DNA from: Paenibacillus sp. 32O-W
GTDB taxonomy: Bacteria > Bacillota > Bacilli > Paenibacillales > NBRC-103111
Assembly (NCBI RefSeq): GCF_007679495.1
Contig: NZ_VEGP01000062.1
Location: 1-36,444, forward strand
Length of the DNA: 36,444 nt
Reading direction: 5' to 3'
Positions 15,502-22,845 of the stretch are shown here, piece after piece. The first letter of the stretch is position 1. Each line of letters starts with the position of its first letter. Under the pieces are notes generated by a model. It worked only from the letters and a program-made list of their open reading frames with translations. It ran no database searches and was not told the origin of the DNA. The translations under genes were made by a program, and so were the position numbers.

Positions 15502-16237
15502 TTTCCACTATCCCCCTAGCCATTTCTGCAAAGCTTCTCACCTTTCCAGACTTGAATTGGATTGGCTTCTTCTTCCGTGCATCGAATTGTTCATCCAATG
15601 CGATTGCCTGTGGTAAGGTCCTAACACCCGATTTGAAATAATCGTCCAATATCTTCTTGATAAGGTTAAAATTATACCCTGCTGCAGCTGTCCCGGCCCT
15701 CTCAATGGCTCTTATGACCACAGATTCGTCCATGCCGTCTTGATCAATATAGGACGATAGGCTTTCGGCTTGAAATGGGTTGCACTCAAATCCAAACACT
15801 CTGATATGTGCAGCATAGAACGATTCCTGCTTGTCAGAAGAAGAAGCAGAAGAAGAATTAATATCTTTTAATAATGCTGAACCTTTTACCTCACGTTTTA
15901 CCGCATGGTTTACCTCGCGATTTACCGGACTGTTTACCTCATTAATTGAGGTAAAAGAGATAATTTTGTATTTTCCGGCCTTTTGTTTGCCCTGCGACTT
16001 ATATTCGATTCGCCCCTTTTGAACCAGGACGTTTCTATGTTTGATAAGGGTGTTTTCAGTGACGCCTACTTTTGCCTGTAACAGGGTATTGGCTACCGTA
16101 AACCACTCTGGATAACCACTCTTATTTGCGATTTGCATTAAGTGAAACCACAAAGTTTGTGTGGTTGGTTCCAACGGATTTATTTCGAGCCAATCGATGA
16201 AGGCGCTCATTTCGACAATATGATCCAAATCTCTCAC
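15491..16237 (-). CDS. Replisome organizer, DnaD-domain protein
   Basis: 248 residues. The N-terminal ~95 form a winged-helix domain (FIDWLEINPLEPTTQTLWFHLMQIANKSGYPEWFTVANTLL, then TENTLIKHRNVLVQKGRIEY). A linker with V-N-x-x repeats and a serine run follows. The C-terminal DnaD domain is about 140-220 (YAAHIRVFGFECNPFQAESLSSYID, then AAGYNFNLIKKILDDYF). It should bind the origin and recruit the loader-helicase pair. The linker DNA is a 12-bp direct repeat array, a candidate origin. The start overlaps the upstream stop (GTGA); TTG 16228 is an alternative start. Confidence 0.9.
   Translation of the reverse strand: MRDLDHIVEMSAFIDWLEINPLEPTTQTLWFHLMQIANKSGYPEWFTVANTLLQAKVGVTENTLIKHRNVLVQKGRIEYKSQGKQKAGKYKIISFTSINEVNSPVNREVNHAVKREVKGSALLKDINSSSASSSDKQESFYAAHIRVFGFECNPFQAESLSSYIDQDGMDESVVIRAIERAGTAAAGYNFNLIKKILDDYFKSGVRTLPQAIALDEQFDARKKKPIQFKSGKVRSFAEMARGIVENDA
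15885..15955. repeat. 12-bp iteron array, candidate phage replication origin
   Basis: TTTACC (GGTAAA on the coding strand) recurs at 15885, 15897, 15909, 15921 and 15933, a strict 12-bp period, with an inverted copy at 15950-15955. Alternate copies share a further base pair set (GAGGTAAA), giving a 24-bp higher-order repeat. It lies inside the organizer gene linker, next to an A/T- and purine-rich stretch. Phage origins are often placed inside the initiator gene. Confidence 0.7.
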
Positions 16238-16572
16238 CCTCTTTGCTGCTTTTCACCCATCAATTCCCCTGCAAATAGAACTGACATATCAATTTCTCCT
16301 GAAATAAATACGGCTGTCCTATCATACAAGGGGATAAATCTATGTTGGTTATCTCCCGATCCCGTGCCAGCTGCTGCAGCGTATCGAAACGCCGATGGTT
16401 TTTCGCGTCCGCTTGAAAGAATCGGTATTCCCAACTCCTTACAACGTGACTTCGACAACAGGACCGCAAATGGATATGGCGTATAGGTCCAACGTTTTGA
16501 CCTAGGGATGTAGTACGGAAGCCCTGTTTCAAGCACTTCTGATTTGGTGTGCCAACCCTTTTCGTTAGGCAT
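16234..16572 (-). CDS. Hypothetical phage protein
   Basis: 112 residues, no family recognised. Sequence features: KGWHTKSEVLETGLPYYIPRSKRWTYTPYPFAVLLSKSRCKELGIPI, then an alanine/glycine-rich segment and a strand end. It is coupled to both neighbours: its ATG overlaps the upstream stop (TAATG) and its stop overlaps the DnaD-like start. This places it firmly in the replication operon. Confidence 0.65.
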   Translation of the reverse strand: MPNEKGWHTKSEVLETGLPYYIPRSKRWTYTPYPFAVLLSKSRCKELGIPILSSGREKPSAFRYAAAAGTGSGDNQHRFIPLYDRTAVFISGEIDMSVLFAGELMGEKQQRG

Positions 16573-16865
16573 TATCCTTGCCTCCTATATTTTGCACCCC
16601 ATCCATCAGTCTGGAGAGGAATTTCATTGGTAATTTCTAAAACATCGTATCCGTAAGGAGAGAGTATGCAGGCAGGATCAAAGTCGATAACTTTCACTCC
16701 CTGCCTGTTAATCCGATGTCTGACCGGCCTATTTTCATAGCACCAGAGCGTATCTTCACTAATCTGATGAATCACGACTGTTTTTCCTTCGTCTCTCCCA
16801 ACAACCCGGCAAACCGTTCCAGGTTGATATTTAACCCGGTCATCGTCGAAGAAGAAGAAAAACAT
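16572..16865 (-). CDS. Hypothetical phage protein
   Basis: 97 residues from ATG 16865, which overlaps the upstream stop by one base (TAATG). The start has a run of phenylalanines and aspartates (MFFFFFDDDRVKY), then a small beta domain with KYQPGTVCRVVGRDEGKTVVIHQIS and VRHRINRQGVKVI. No family recognised. The open frame extends to 16892, inside the preceding gene. Confidence 0.65.
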   Translation of the reverse strand: MFFFFFDDDRVKYQPGTVCRVVGRDEGKTVVIHQISEDTLWCYENRPVRHRINRQGVKVIDFDPACILSPYGYDVLEITNEIPLQTDGWGAKYRRQG

Positions 16866-17845
16866 TACAACTGCTCTTTCATTTTGTCGCAAAGTTTGGA
16901 AACAGCTCCTTGGAACTTTGCTTTTTCTTCTTCATTTTGAACCTCATTCACTGCCGCAAGAAGTGACTTGAAATTTTCCACGAGATTATCAAAACAAATC
17001 TTTACCTTAATAGCAGCGGTATTGTTATTCTTTTCAAGTAGCTGCTGCATTTCACTGATTTGCTTTGCTGCCAATTCTTCACGCTGACGGAGGGCTTCCA
17101 GCTCCTTCTTCGTCTCATCCGGGATAACCTCGACTATCTCCTTTGCGGGAATATCAATCGGCTTGGATTTGAGTTCCTTTTCTAACTCTTTAATTCTCTT
17201 TGCCGATTCTGCAAGTTTGGCCTTGGCCTCTTTTAGAGCCGAGTCGTCCCCGGCTTTTTCTTGAAGCACCAGGAGCTGCTCCTCCTGTTTTTTCCTTAGT
17301 TCCAATTCCTTTTGATAATGCTCATATAGCTCTTCGCGCTTCTTCTTTTCCTCTTCAGCACGAGCTTTCTCGGCCTCAAGGCGTTCCTGCTCCTCTTTCA
17401 ACTTCCGTTCCAATTCCTGCTTATCTTTGATAGCCTGCTGAAGCTCTCTGGTGGACATTTCTTTGACATTGTTCTGCTCGGCAAATTCTTCCCGTTCCTC
17501 GGCAGGTAGAGAAAGCAAGGCAACAGCCTGGGAATAAGTTAGATTAGCAATCGCAGAACTTGAATCGGCATACTCTGAAGCAATACGCATGAAGTTGTTA
17601 GCCGTCGATTGTTTGTAATTAACGTGCTGCTCCAGCCATTTTCCCCATTCCCCATGCTTGACAAGCTCCTTGGCTTCAATCAATCGTTTTCCGATTTCAA
17701 CAGCAGAGCGAAGAACAAATTCACGTGCCTGTTGGTCAATGCTGCGGATTTCTGCAGCTATAACGTCCGGTGTTCTGTTCACGATATTGGAATCCGTTGT
17801 AGGAACAATTTCAGTTTCGGTTTTCTTTGTTTTACGGGCTGTCAT
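16865..17845 (-). CDS. DUF3102-domain protein with long coiled coil
   Basis: 326 residues. The first ~130 are DUF3102: IRSIDQQAREFVLRSAVEIGKRLIEAKELVKHGEWGKWLEQ, then STANNFMRIASEY. The domain has a ParB/KorB-like helix-turn-helix look and is common in phages and mobile elements. Residues ~135-300 are a very charged coiled coil (ELERKLKEEQERLEAEKARAEEEKKKREELYE). It probably binds DNA as a long dimer; the phage role is not established. AAAGGGG precedes ATG 17845, and the gene overlaps the PcfJ-like stop by 4 bp. Confidence 0.85.
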   Translation of the reverse strand: MTARKTKKTETEIVPTTDSNIVNRTPDVIAAEIRSIDQQAREFVLRSAVEIGKRLIEAKELVKHGEWGKWLEQHVNYKQSTANNFMRIASEYADSSSAIANLTYSQAVALLSLPAEEREEFAEQNNVKEMSTRELQQAIKDKQELERKLKEEQERLEAEKARAEEEKKKREELYEHYQKELELRKKQEEQLLVLQEKAGDDSALKEAKAKLAESAKRIKELEKELKSKPIDIPAKEIVEVIPDETKKELEALRQREELAAKQISEMQQLLEKNNNTAAIKVKICFDNLVENFKSLLAAVNEVQNEEEKAKFQGAVSKLCDKMKEQL

Positions 17846-19368
17846 ACGGCTACCCCTTTTCTTTTAGACTTTTTTCCTAGCTTCGCTTTAGTAAATTCAT
17901 CAATAAAAGTCTTCACTGTATCTGTAGCAGATGCGTTCTTGAATCCTCTGGTCTGAATAATTCGGTTATCCCTAATTTCCATTGTGTAGAACGGCTTATT
18001 TGGGGCATTCAAGCGGCGAATCAGGAAGATCGATGTCTTTCCCTCTGCATAGTCTTCAGTATATCTCCCAACACAATGCTCCAGCTTCTTGCCTTCTTGA
18101 ATCAGCTCTTGTGCAGATCGAGCAGGTCGAATTAATAGACCCTCATGCTCAAAGCAGAATCCCTCCAACTCTTTGACCCTTTTTCGTATTTTCTGATCAA
18201 GAATCTCGTCAGCTTTCATTTGAACCAGCTTCATTGTGCGCTGATGAGCTTCGTATAAATCTTTAGGGAAAAGATAGAAATCATTGCTAAGATCGTACCC
18301 AAGTTCTATGCACTCCTGAAGATAATCACGCCAAGCAATCAATATTGCTGGATAGTCCCGATATTCTCTGTTTTTAGAATGTTGTAGTTGCTTCTTAATG
18401 TAAGCCATGACCTGACTGAGTTTGGCATAATTCAGTATGTAATCGAGATAGCTGGCAACGTCCTCAGATCTATTAAAAAAGGAGACAATCTCTTTAAAGG
18501 ATGGACGATTATTATCGGACCGTGATTTCTGGAATAGACGAAGATGTAGTGGATTAGCACAGTCTCCGCATTTCTGCACCTCTTTTATCTCTTGCATTGA
18601 TAGACGCAAAATCTGGTCGACTCGCTTTCCACGCCAATTAATACAACTAAATGTCTTGCGGTCAAATAACTTAGCTTGAACAAAATACCCAAACCCTAAC
18701 TTAGTTAGGTACTCAATAACAGGATATTTACTGTACAAAGCGAAAAATTTGACATAATCACCTTGAGGCTGATCATGTTTGTCCCAAGTGCTGTATTGGA
18801 ATGGTGTTCCCTGAATCGCCTTTCGAATGCTCTCCTCGGAACACCAGTTGTTAGCATGTAACGACTTCGATTCCAGGGAATAAACAGAATTGCACTTGTG
18901 CCAGGTATCATTCCAAAAATATCGCTCATACATTTCCGCATTTCCTGGTTCAAATAAGTATTTAGCCAAGTGTTGATAATGGGTTTTCACTTCGGTATAC
19001 TCTTTGGTGTAGTCACGGGACACGCGCCACGCCCTGGCGATGATCGCATTCGGGTTAACCTTTGACTTTTCGTAATAGACAACAAATCCACTATCGATCA
19101 TGTATTTTCTACTCGTCCCGTGATTTTTCACTTCGCACCGCGAACCGCACTTTGGACAATCTGTAAAATCGTTATGTTTTAGCGGGGTTGGCGTCATAAA
19201 CCTATTGTTACAATGGGTACAATATCCAAACTGAATTCCCTTCACACGCCGGATAAAGATGTATCTGCTTTCTTTCAAAACAACATTTGTGACATAGTCT
19301 CGGATGTCTTTACTGATTGCTTTCGGAAAGTGCTTATTGAACGATTGGTATGACTTGTCCAACTTCAT
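17842..19368 (-). CDS. PcfJ-like protein
   Basis: 508 residues of the PcfJ type first seen in conjugative plasmid pCF10. A zinc-ribbon region is near 52-82 (CTHC ... CPKCGSRC), and the family core is near the C-terminus (ARSAQELIQEGKKLEHCVGRYTEDYAEGKTSIFLIRR, then RGFKNASATDTVKTFIDEF). It is paired with a PcfK-like gene 5 bp upstream, as in many phages and plasmids. Its biochemical role is unknown. The start may be ATG 19368 or TTG 19362, given the close GAGGTGA. Confidence 0.88.
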   Translation of the reverse strand: MKLDKSYQSFNKHFPKAISKDIRDYVTNVVLKESRYIFIRRVKGIQFGYCTHCNNRFMTPTPLKHNDFTDCPKCGSRCEVKNHGTSRKYMIDSGFVVYYEKSKVNPNAIIARAWRVSRDYTKEYTEVKTHYQHLAKYLFEPGNAEMYERYFWNDTWHKCNSVYSLESKSLHANNWCSEESIRKAIQGTPFQYSTWDKHDQPQGDYVKFFALYSKYPVIEYLTKLGFGYFVQAKLFDRKTFSCINWRGKRVDQILRLSMQEIKEVQKCGDCANPLHLRLFQKSRSDNNRPSFKEIVSFFNRSEDVASYLDYILNYAKLSQVMAYIKKQLQHSKNREYRDYPAILIAWRDYLQECIELGYDLSNDFYLFPKDLYEAHQRTMKLVQMKADEILDQKIRKRVKELEGFCFEHEGLLIRPARSAQELIQEGKKLEHCVGRYTEDYAEGKTSIFLIRRLNAPNKPFYTMEIRDNRIIQTRGFKNASATDTVKTFIDEFTKAKLGKKSKRKGVAV

Positions 19369-19373
19369 TCACC

Positions 19374-19706
19374 TCACAACAAATCATCCAGCGAAACATC
19401 GAACTCCGGAACGGCTGCGGCCGTCGGTTCAGGTTTAGGAATATTAACCCCGTAGTATTTCAGCACTACAGCAAAACCTTCTTCATCCGTGAGGATTCCC
19501 ACCCCGTTTGTCTTATGCTTTTTTGCCTCTTCTTTCATAGCGTTCAGGCTACCAGCAATCGTTTTATCTTTAGCTAGGATCAGAGATGCATGCTCTGGGT
19601 GTTCACGGACATAGTTTCTTAAAAATCCTCCAACAACTGCTACATATCTATTTTTTGGATCGGCAACAATTTCTGCTTGGATCTTCTCAATGGCTTCCTT
19701 TATCAA
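19374..19706 (-). CDS. PcfK-like protein / AcrIIA9-family Cas9 inhibitor candidate
   Basis: 110 residues: IKEAIEKIQAEIVADPKNRYVAVVGGFLRNYVREHPEHASLILAKDKTIAGSLNAMKEEAKK, then VGILTDEEGFAVVLKYYGV. This is the PcfK pattern, the family that includes the anti-CRISPR AcrIIA9, which inhibits type II-A Cas9. An acidic proline/alanine tail follows. TTG start with AAGGAGGT 6 bp upstream. Family membership does not prove Cas9 inhibition, since many PcfK proteins are untested. It may have a separate role with PcfJ. Confidence 0.8.
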   Translation of the reverse strand: MIKEAIEKIQAEIVADPKNRYVAVVGGFLRNYVREHPEHASLILAKDKTIAGSLNAMKEEAKKHKTNGVGILTDEEGFAVVLKYYGVNIPKPEPTAAAVPEFDVSLDDLL

Positions 19707-19758
19707 GAGAATACCTCCTTGTTAGAAGGGCGACTTTCGCCGCCCATAGACTGATTTT

Positions 19759-20466
19759 TTAAGCGATAATAGTTACCTGCTTGGACTTGACTTGATCTTC
19801 AAGCTCTTTGGCCAAATGATCACGGATCGAATGGATGGCATCCAACTTCCAGGCCCCTCCGTCCGCTTCAAACAGCGCTGCTACTGGACCTTTTTGCATT
19901 CTAAAAACAAACTGGCTTTCTGGCTGAGCGATATCTACAAACGTTCGATACGGTTTCAAGAACACCGGATTAGGAACCTTTACAGGTGCTACCGTTGCAA
20001 CGCCAGCCTTAGCAGTAACTTGTTGAGAAACACCATCGTCGCCGATAGTAGCAACATTTTCTTCTTTTACATTACCTACAACCTGTAAGAGTGCTGCTCG
20101 ATCATCATTCGGCACAAAGCAGCTTTGAAGTAAAATGTTAAACTCTTCAACATCCAGAAATCTTTCAAATGGGATGCTAGGAAGTAAAGCCCTTGCTTGC
20201 AGGTAACGATTTCTATCCATGTTTCCGTTATATGAGCTAAAAACATTAACTTCTGTCGGGCTCTCAACCTGAATAAGTACGTTTGCTAGCTTGTCGTAAT
20301 TGCCCTTGATATAATCAACCAGGCCGGAAAGATTATGAACTACAAGAGTTGTCGGAGTTGGTTCGGGAATCAAATGTAGCCGTTGATTAGAATAAGTTTG
20401 ACCATCAATGAAATGTGTTTCAACGGAAAAAGCTTCTACGATATATTGCAAAGCTTCTTTAATCAC
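19759..20466 (-). CDS. Conserved phage protein of unknown function
   Basis: 235 residues with the pattern of a widespread Firmicute phage family: VEAFSVETHFIDGQTYSNQRLHLIPEP, LSGLVDYIKGNYDK, RFLDVEEFNILLQSCFVPNDDRAALLQVVGNV, VPNPVFLKPYRTFVDIAQPESQFVFRMQ, and FEADGGAWKLDAIHSIRDHL. I recall the family but no proven function. Its place ahead of the replication genes suggests an early DNA-metabolism role. GTG start at 20466 with GGAGG 7 bp upstream. Confidence 0.78.
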   Translation of the reverse strand: MIKEALQYIVEAFSVETHFIDGQTYSNQRLHLIPEPTPTTLVVHNLSGLVDYIKGNYDKLANVLIQVESPTEVNVFSSYNGNMDRNRYLQARALLPSIPFERFLDVEEFNILLQSCFVPNDDRAALLQVVGNVKEENVATIGDDGVSQQVTAKAGVATVAPVKVPNPVFLKPYRTFVDIAQPESQFVFRMQKGPVAALFEADGGAWKLDAIHSIRDHLAKELEDQVKSKQVTIIA

Positions 20467-20496
20467 GGGATTACCTCCATTTTCAATAAGGATAGA

Positions 20497-20748
20497 TCAA
20501 CGAAACTTGCCGGCTACAACCTTTAGAGGTTCGCCTGTTGCATCAGCTACTTCCCCTTGGTCGTTCATGATCATCTGATTTTTATCTCTCGTTAGCAATT
20601 CTTTAACGACCGCATTGCCTTCGTTGTCCAAATCAAATACGAATGATGTAGGAATACCTTTGGACGGTGCTAAGCTCGATTTAAGCCATTTTTCGGCTTC
20701 CGCTTCGACGTATGCCTCAATGATTCGAATAATTTCCTTATGATCCAT
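20497..20748 (-). CDS. Hypothetical small phage protein
   Basis: 83 residues: an acidic helix (HKEIIRIIEAYVEAEAEKWLKSS) and a beta-like C-terminal half (TSFVFDLDNEGNAVVKELLTRDKNQMIMNDQGEVADATGEPLKVVAGKF). No family recognised. A very strong AAGGAGGTGAGGGGAG site precedes ATG 20748. Confidence 0.65.
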   Translation of the reverse strand: MDHKEIIRIIEAYVEAEAEKWLKSSLAPSKGIPTSFVFDLDNEGNAVVKELLTRDKNQMIMNDQGEVADATGEPLKVVAGKFR

Positions 20749-20754
20749 CTCCCC

Positions 20755-20997
20755 TCACCTCCTTCCACGGCTTGATTTGGCCTTTGCTCTTTCCAACACT
20801 TCCGCTACACCTTTTGCCATCATAGGGATGACTCGTCCATCATAGTCACGCTGTACCCTGACAAAATGACGAGCGCTCCCCCATGTATCGACTACAATGC
20901 CTGTCCATTGCTCTGGCGGTAGATCAGGCATCGATTCACCTTTGTAAAGCAGGAATTGATGAAGCCGGACACGATCCCCCTTCATGATGTATTTCAT
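20755..20997 (-). CDS. Hypothetical small phage protein
   Basis: 80 residues. Small beta-barrel-like pattern: GDRVRLHQFLLYKGESMPDLPPEQWTGIVVDTWGSARHFVRVQRDYDGRVIPMMA, with a basic tail (KAKSSRGRR). ATG overlaps the upstream stop by 4 bp, and the stop is 6 bp before the next gene. No family recognised. Confidence 0.65.
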   Translation of the reverse strand: MKYIMKGDRVRLHQFLLYKGESMPDLPPEQWTGIVVDTWGSARHFVRVQRDYDGRVIPMMAKGVAEVLERAKAKSSRGRR

Positions 20998-21212
20998 CTG
21001 AAATCCTCAAATAACCCATACCTATCTGCCATTTCCCGGTAGGTTCTGCTATGAAATTCACTTCTAGCTTCAGAAATGCGATCGGCTAAAATCGTGTGAT
21101 AGTGATAGGAAAGGTCATCAACATGTTTAATACGAAGTGCTTTTTCTAGCAATGCATTAACGATTAAGGTTGCTTCCTGACCGTCAAGCCGTATAGCAAA
21201 TTTCCCGTCCAT
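20994..21212 (-). CDS. Hypothetical small phage protein
   Basis: 72 residues from ATG 21212 (MDGKFAIRLDGQEATLIVNALLEKALR), sharing a base with the upstream stop (TGATG) and preceded by AAGGGGG. The frame is open to 21245 inside the previous gene. Helical, unknown function. The end, DRYGLFEDF, overlaps the next start. Confidence 0.65.
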   Translation of the reverse strand: MDGKFAIRLDGQEATLIVNALLEKALRIKHVDDLSYHYHTILADRISEARSEFHSRTYREMADRYGLFEDFR

Positions 21213-21472
21213 CAGGCGACATCCCCCTTGTTTTGAGCATTCCACTGCGGTACAATGGAGGAGTAAATGAGTTGAAATTGTTCTTGATGGCCGCTGCCGC
21301 TAACAGCGGTCATCTTCTTTTGTTCTTCCAAAATTTCGGATTCAAGAAGCAATATTTCATTCCGAATCCACCAATCCCACGAACCGTCTGGCTCTTGGCA
21401 ATGGAGTAACCTGCGATACAGAAGCTTTAATTCCTCAATTCTTTCCCTAACTTCTTTGAAGTTATATTGCAT
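21212..21472 (-). CDS. Hypothetical small phage protein
   Basis: 86 residues: YNFKEVRERIEELKLLYRRLLHCQEPDGSWDWWIRNEILLLESEILEEQKKM, a helical hairpin with a Trp-rich turn. Unknown function. GGAGG lies 7 bp before ATG 21472, and translation is probably coupled to the next gene. Confidence 0.65.
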   Translation of the reverse strand: MQYNFKEVRERIEELKLLYRRLLHCQEPDGSWDWWIRNEILLLESEILEEQKKMTAVSGSGHQEQFQLIYSSIVPQWNAQNKGDVA

Positions 21473-21475
21473 TTT

Positions 21476-21724
21476 CTAACCTCCAAACACTTGTAGTAAG
21501 CTCTGCATGATACTCAACCCGTCCATTCCATATAGGAATGCAATCAGAACTTCCCTGGCTCCTGTAACTTCCATCCATGCCATCATCGTTGGCATATCTG
21601 GCACCTTATGATCTTGCTCTAATTTACTGATACAGCTCTGTGTCCGATGTAAATGAGCTGCCATTTCCTCTTGGCTAAGCCCCGCACGTTCCCTGCAGGC
21701 CCGCATGATCGCGCCAAACTTCAT
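21476..21724 (-). CDS. XRE-family helix-turn-helix regulator
   Basis: 82 residues. Helix-turn-helix: GAIMRACRERAGLSQEEMAAHLHRTQSCISKLEQDHKVPDMPTMMAWMEVTG, a clear Cro/CI-type DNA-binding domain. The hydrophobic C-terminus (VLIAFLYGMDGLSIMQSLLQVF) may dimerise. It starts after AGGAGGTGAG. A 17-bp palindrome at 21745-21761, 21 bp upstream, could be its own operator. Second regulator of the early operon. Confidence 0.88.
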   Translation of the reverse strand: MKFGAIMRACRERAGLSQEEMAAHLHRTQSCISKLEQDHKVPDMPTMMAWMEVTGAREVLIAFLYGMDGLSIMQSLLQVFGG

Positions 21725-21744
21725 ATTGCTCTCACCTCCTGAAT

Positions 21745-21761
21745 TATTCCATTTTGGAATA
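21745..21761. promoter_or_regulatory. 17-bp palindromic operator candidate before the XRE gene
   Basis: TATTCCATTTTGGAATA has perfect 7-bp arms (TATTCCA/TGGAATA) around TTT. It lies just upstream of the ribosome binding site of the 21476-21724 regulator and suggests autoregulation. No good promoter hexamers were seen beside it. Confidence 0.5.
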
Positions 21762-21856
21762 GGCAGAGGGCTTGTCCTGTTCTATACTTAAGTTAAATCG
21801 TTCCCCACTTATTCCCCAGGCCGTCGGCCAAGGATCCTGGTCGGCGGATTTACCTC

Positions 21857-22072
21857 TTAATCTCCTACAACTTCGTATCCTTCTTGGAGCGCCTTCATGT
21901 ATGTAACTGGATTCTTCTTGCAGTAATCAATGAGGATACAGAAAGCTTCCGAATCTCTCGCTGCAATGGCTGTCCAGTCTGTAAGTTTGATATGCTTATA
22001 ATGAGCTGATGAACACCACTTGGACCAAAAACGCTCTATTGCTTCCGCAACATCCTTCGGAATTTTAACCAA
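21857..22072 (-). CDS. Hypothetical small phage protein
   Basis: 71 residues: IPKDVAEAIERFWSKWCSSAHYKHIKLTDW, then IDYCKKNPVTYMKALQEGYEV. The C-terminal end recalls the DUF1642 type of phage protein, but the match is only suggestive. TTG start at 22072 after AGGTGATGTAGG. Confidence 0.6.
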   Translation of the reverse strand: MVKIPKDVAEAIERFWSKWCSSAHYKHIKLTDWTAIAARDSEAFCILIDYCKKNPVTYMKALQEGYEVVGD

Positions 22073-22149
22073 CCTACATCACCTCACCAGTAAGTAAACG
22101 AATTTCGTCCCGTTAGGCACCATATGTTTGCTTGTCCATCATGCGAAGC

Positions 22150-22341
22150 CTAAATCGCTTCGCCTTTTTCAGCAGCACTTTCAATGATTTTCCACCCAGC
22201 AGTGTGCATTTCGTCGATCACTTTTTCAATTTCTTCCTGTGTCTTAGCAACGTGATCATCACAGATGTGGACGGTAGTTTTCCCGATCTGGTACGTCTCG
22301 ACGATATTACCTTTTTCCAGAGGTTTCGGTTTGTTCGGCAT
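22150..22341 (-). CDS. Conserved small phage protein
   Basis: 63 residues from ATG 22341 (MPNKPKPLEKGNIVETYQIGKTTVHICDDHVAKTQEEIEKVIDEMH). A conserved small protein in the early regions of Bacillus-type prophages, function unknown. AAGGGGG is 9 bp upstream of this ATG; an upstream ATG at 22395 with AGGTGA would add 18 residues of non-conserved appearance. Confidence 0.65.
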   Translation of the reverse strand: MPNKPKPLEKGNIVETYQIGKTTVHICDDHVAKTQEEIEKVIDEMHTAGWKIIESAAEKGEAI

Positions 22342-22439
22342 AGGCGCATTCCCCCTTGGGTTATGCTTATGCTCCACTTTCAATGGGACGGCCATAATTT
22401 CACCTGCCTTTCACGGATCACAAATATAGTCATTTGGTT

Positions 22440-22679
22440 CTATACCGCTTCAGTTCTGCTACCTTCGTTCAATTGTTCTTTAAAGGAACATTCTTCGCTA
22501 AAAAAATATTCCCAAGGGAATTTTAAAACATCTGCAATTGACTTTGCCGCTCTTACTGAAGGCGTTTTGATATTATTCTCAATATTTGTATAGTAGCTTC
22601 TTGATATGTCAGCCTTATCAGCTACTTGCTCTTGGGTAAATCCACAAGATTCACGAAATTGCTTAAGCCATACCCTCAA
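22440..22679 (-). CDS. Cro-like XRE repressor
   Basis: 79 residues: WLKQFRESCGFTQEQVADKADISRSYYTNIENNIKTPSVRAAKSIADVLKFPWEYFF, a standard Cro/CI helix-turn-helix. It is the first leftward gene after a consensus promoter and a dyad operator cluster, opposite the CI-like gene, so it is the likely Cro or antagonist of the lysogenic repressor. TTG start at 22679 with GGAGGTGA 6 bp upstream. Confidence 0.88.
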   Translation of the reverse strand: MRVWLKQFRESCGFTQEQVADKADISRSYYTNIENNIKTPSVRAAKSIADVLKFPWEYFFSEECSFKEQLNEGSRTEAV

Positions 22680-22698
22680 AAAAAATCACCTCCAAAAT

Positions 22699-22805
22699 GT
22701 TCCTTTAAGTAACTTCTATGTTTACGATTATATGTTACTTTAAGGAACATGTCAATAACTTTTTGTTTCTTTTAGTAACTTGTATTTAAAGTTTCTCTAA
22801 GGAAC
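22699..22805. promoter_or_regulatory. Four-operator lysogeny switch
   Basis: Dyad copies of GTTNCTTNNAGNAAC: O1 22699-22713, O2 22734-22748, O3 22765-22779, O4 22791-22805. O2 fills the leftward promoter spacer and O4 the rightward one; O1 lies just after the leftward start. Centres are 35, 31 and 26 bp apart. O1 and O3 share one orientation; O2 and O4 read as near inverses of it. Confidence 0.8.
22727..22755 (-). promoter_or_regulatory. Leftward early (lytic) promoter
   Basis: A full SigA consensus on the minus strand: TTGACA at 22755-22750, 17-bp spacer, TATAAT at 22732-22727. The spacer is operator O2, so repressor would occlude RNA polymerase. It drives the Cro-like gene and the early operon. 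Confidence 0.85.
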
Positions 22806-22813
22806 ATTATAAT
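22785..22813 (+). promoter_or_regulatory. Rightward repressor promoter
   Basis: TTTAAA at 22785-22790, 17-bp spacer with operator O4, TATAAT at 22808-22813. The leader to the CI-like ATG at 22846 would be about 25 nt. Occupied O4 would give autorepression. The ribosome binding site of the repressor is weak. Confidence 0.7.
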
Positions 22814-22845
22814 AAGGTTTATCCTAGTAAAGTTGGTGTTTATTA

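Noticed and set aside
15885-15955. Short regular repeats considered as a CRISPR array
   Set aside because: Units are 12 bp with no 30-bp spacers and lie within a coding gene; fits iterons better.
21825-21844. Imperfect palindrome CGGCCAAGGATCCTGGTCGG in the gap before the XRE gene
   Set aside because: Two mismatched pairs, no T tract and no nearby promoter; could be chance.
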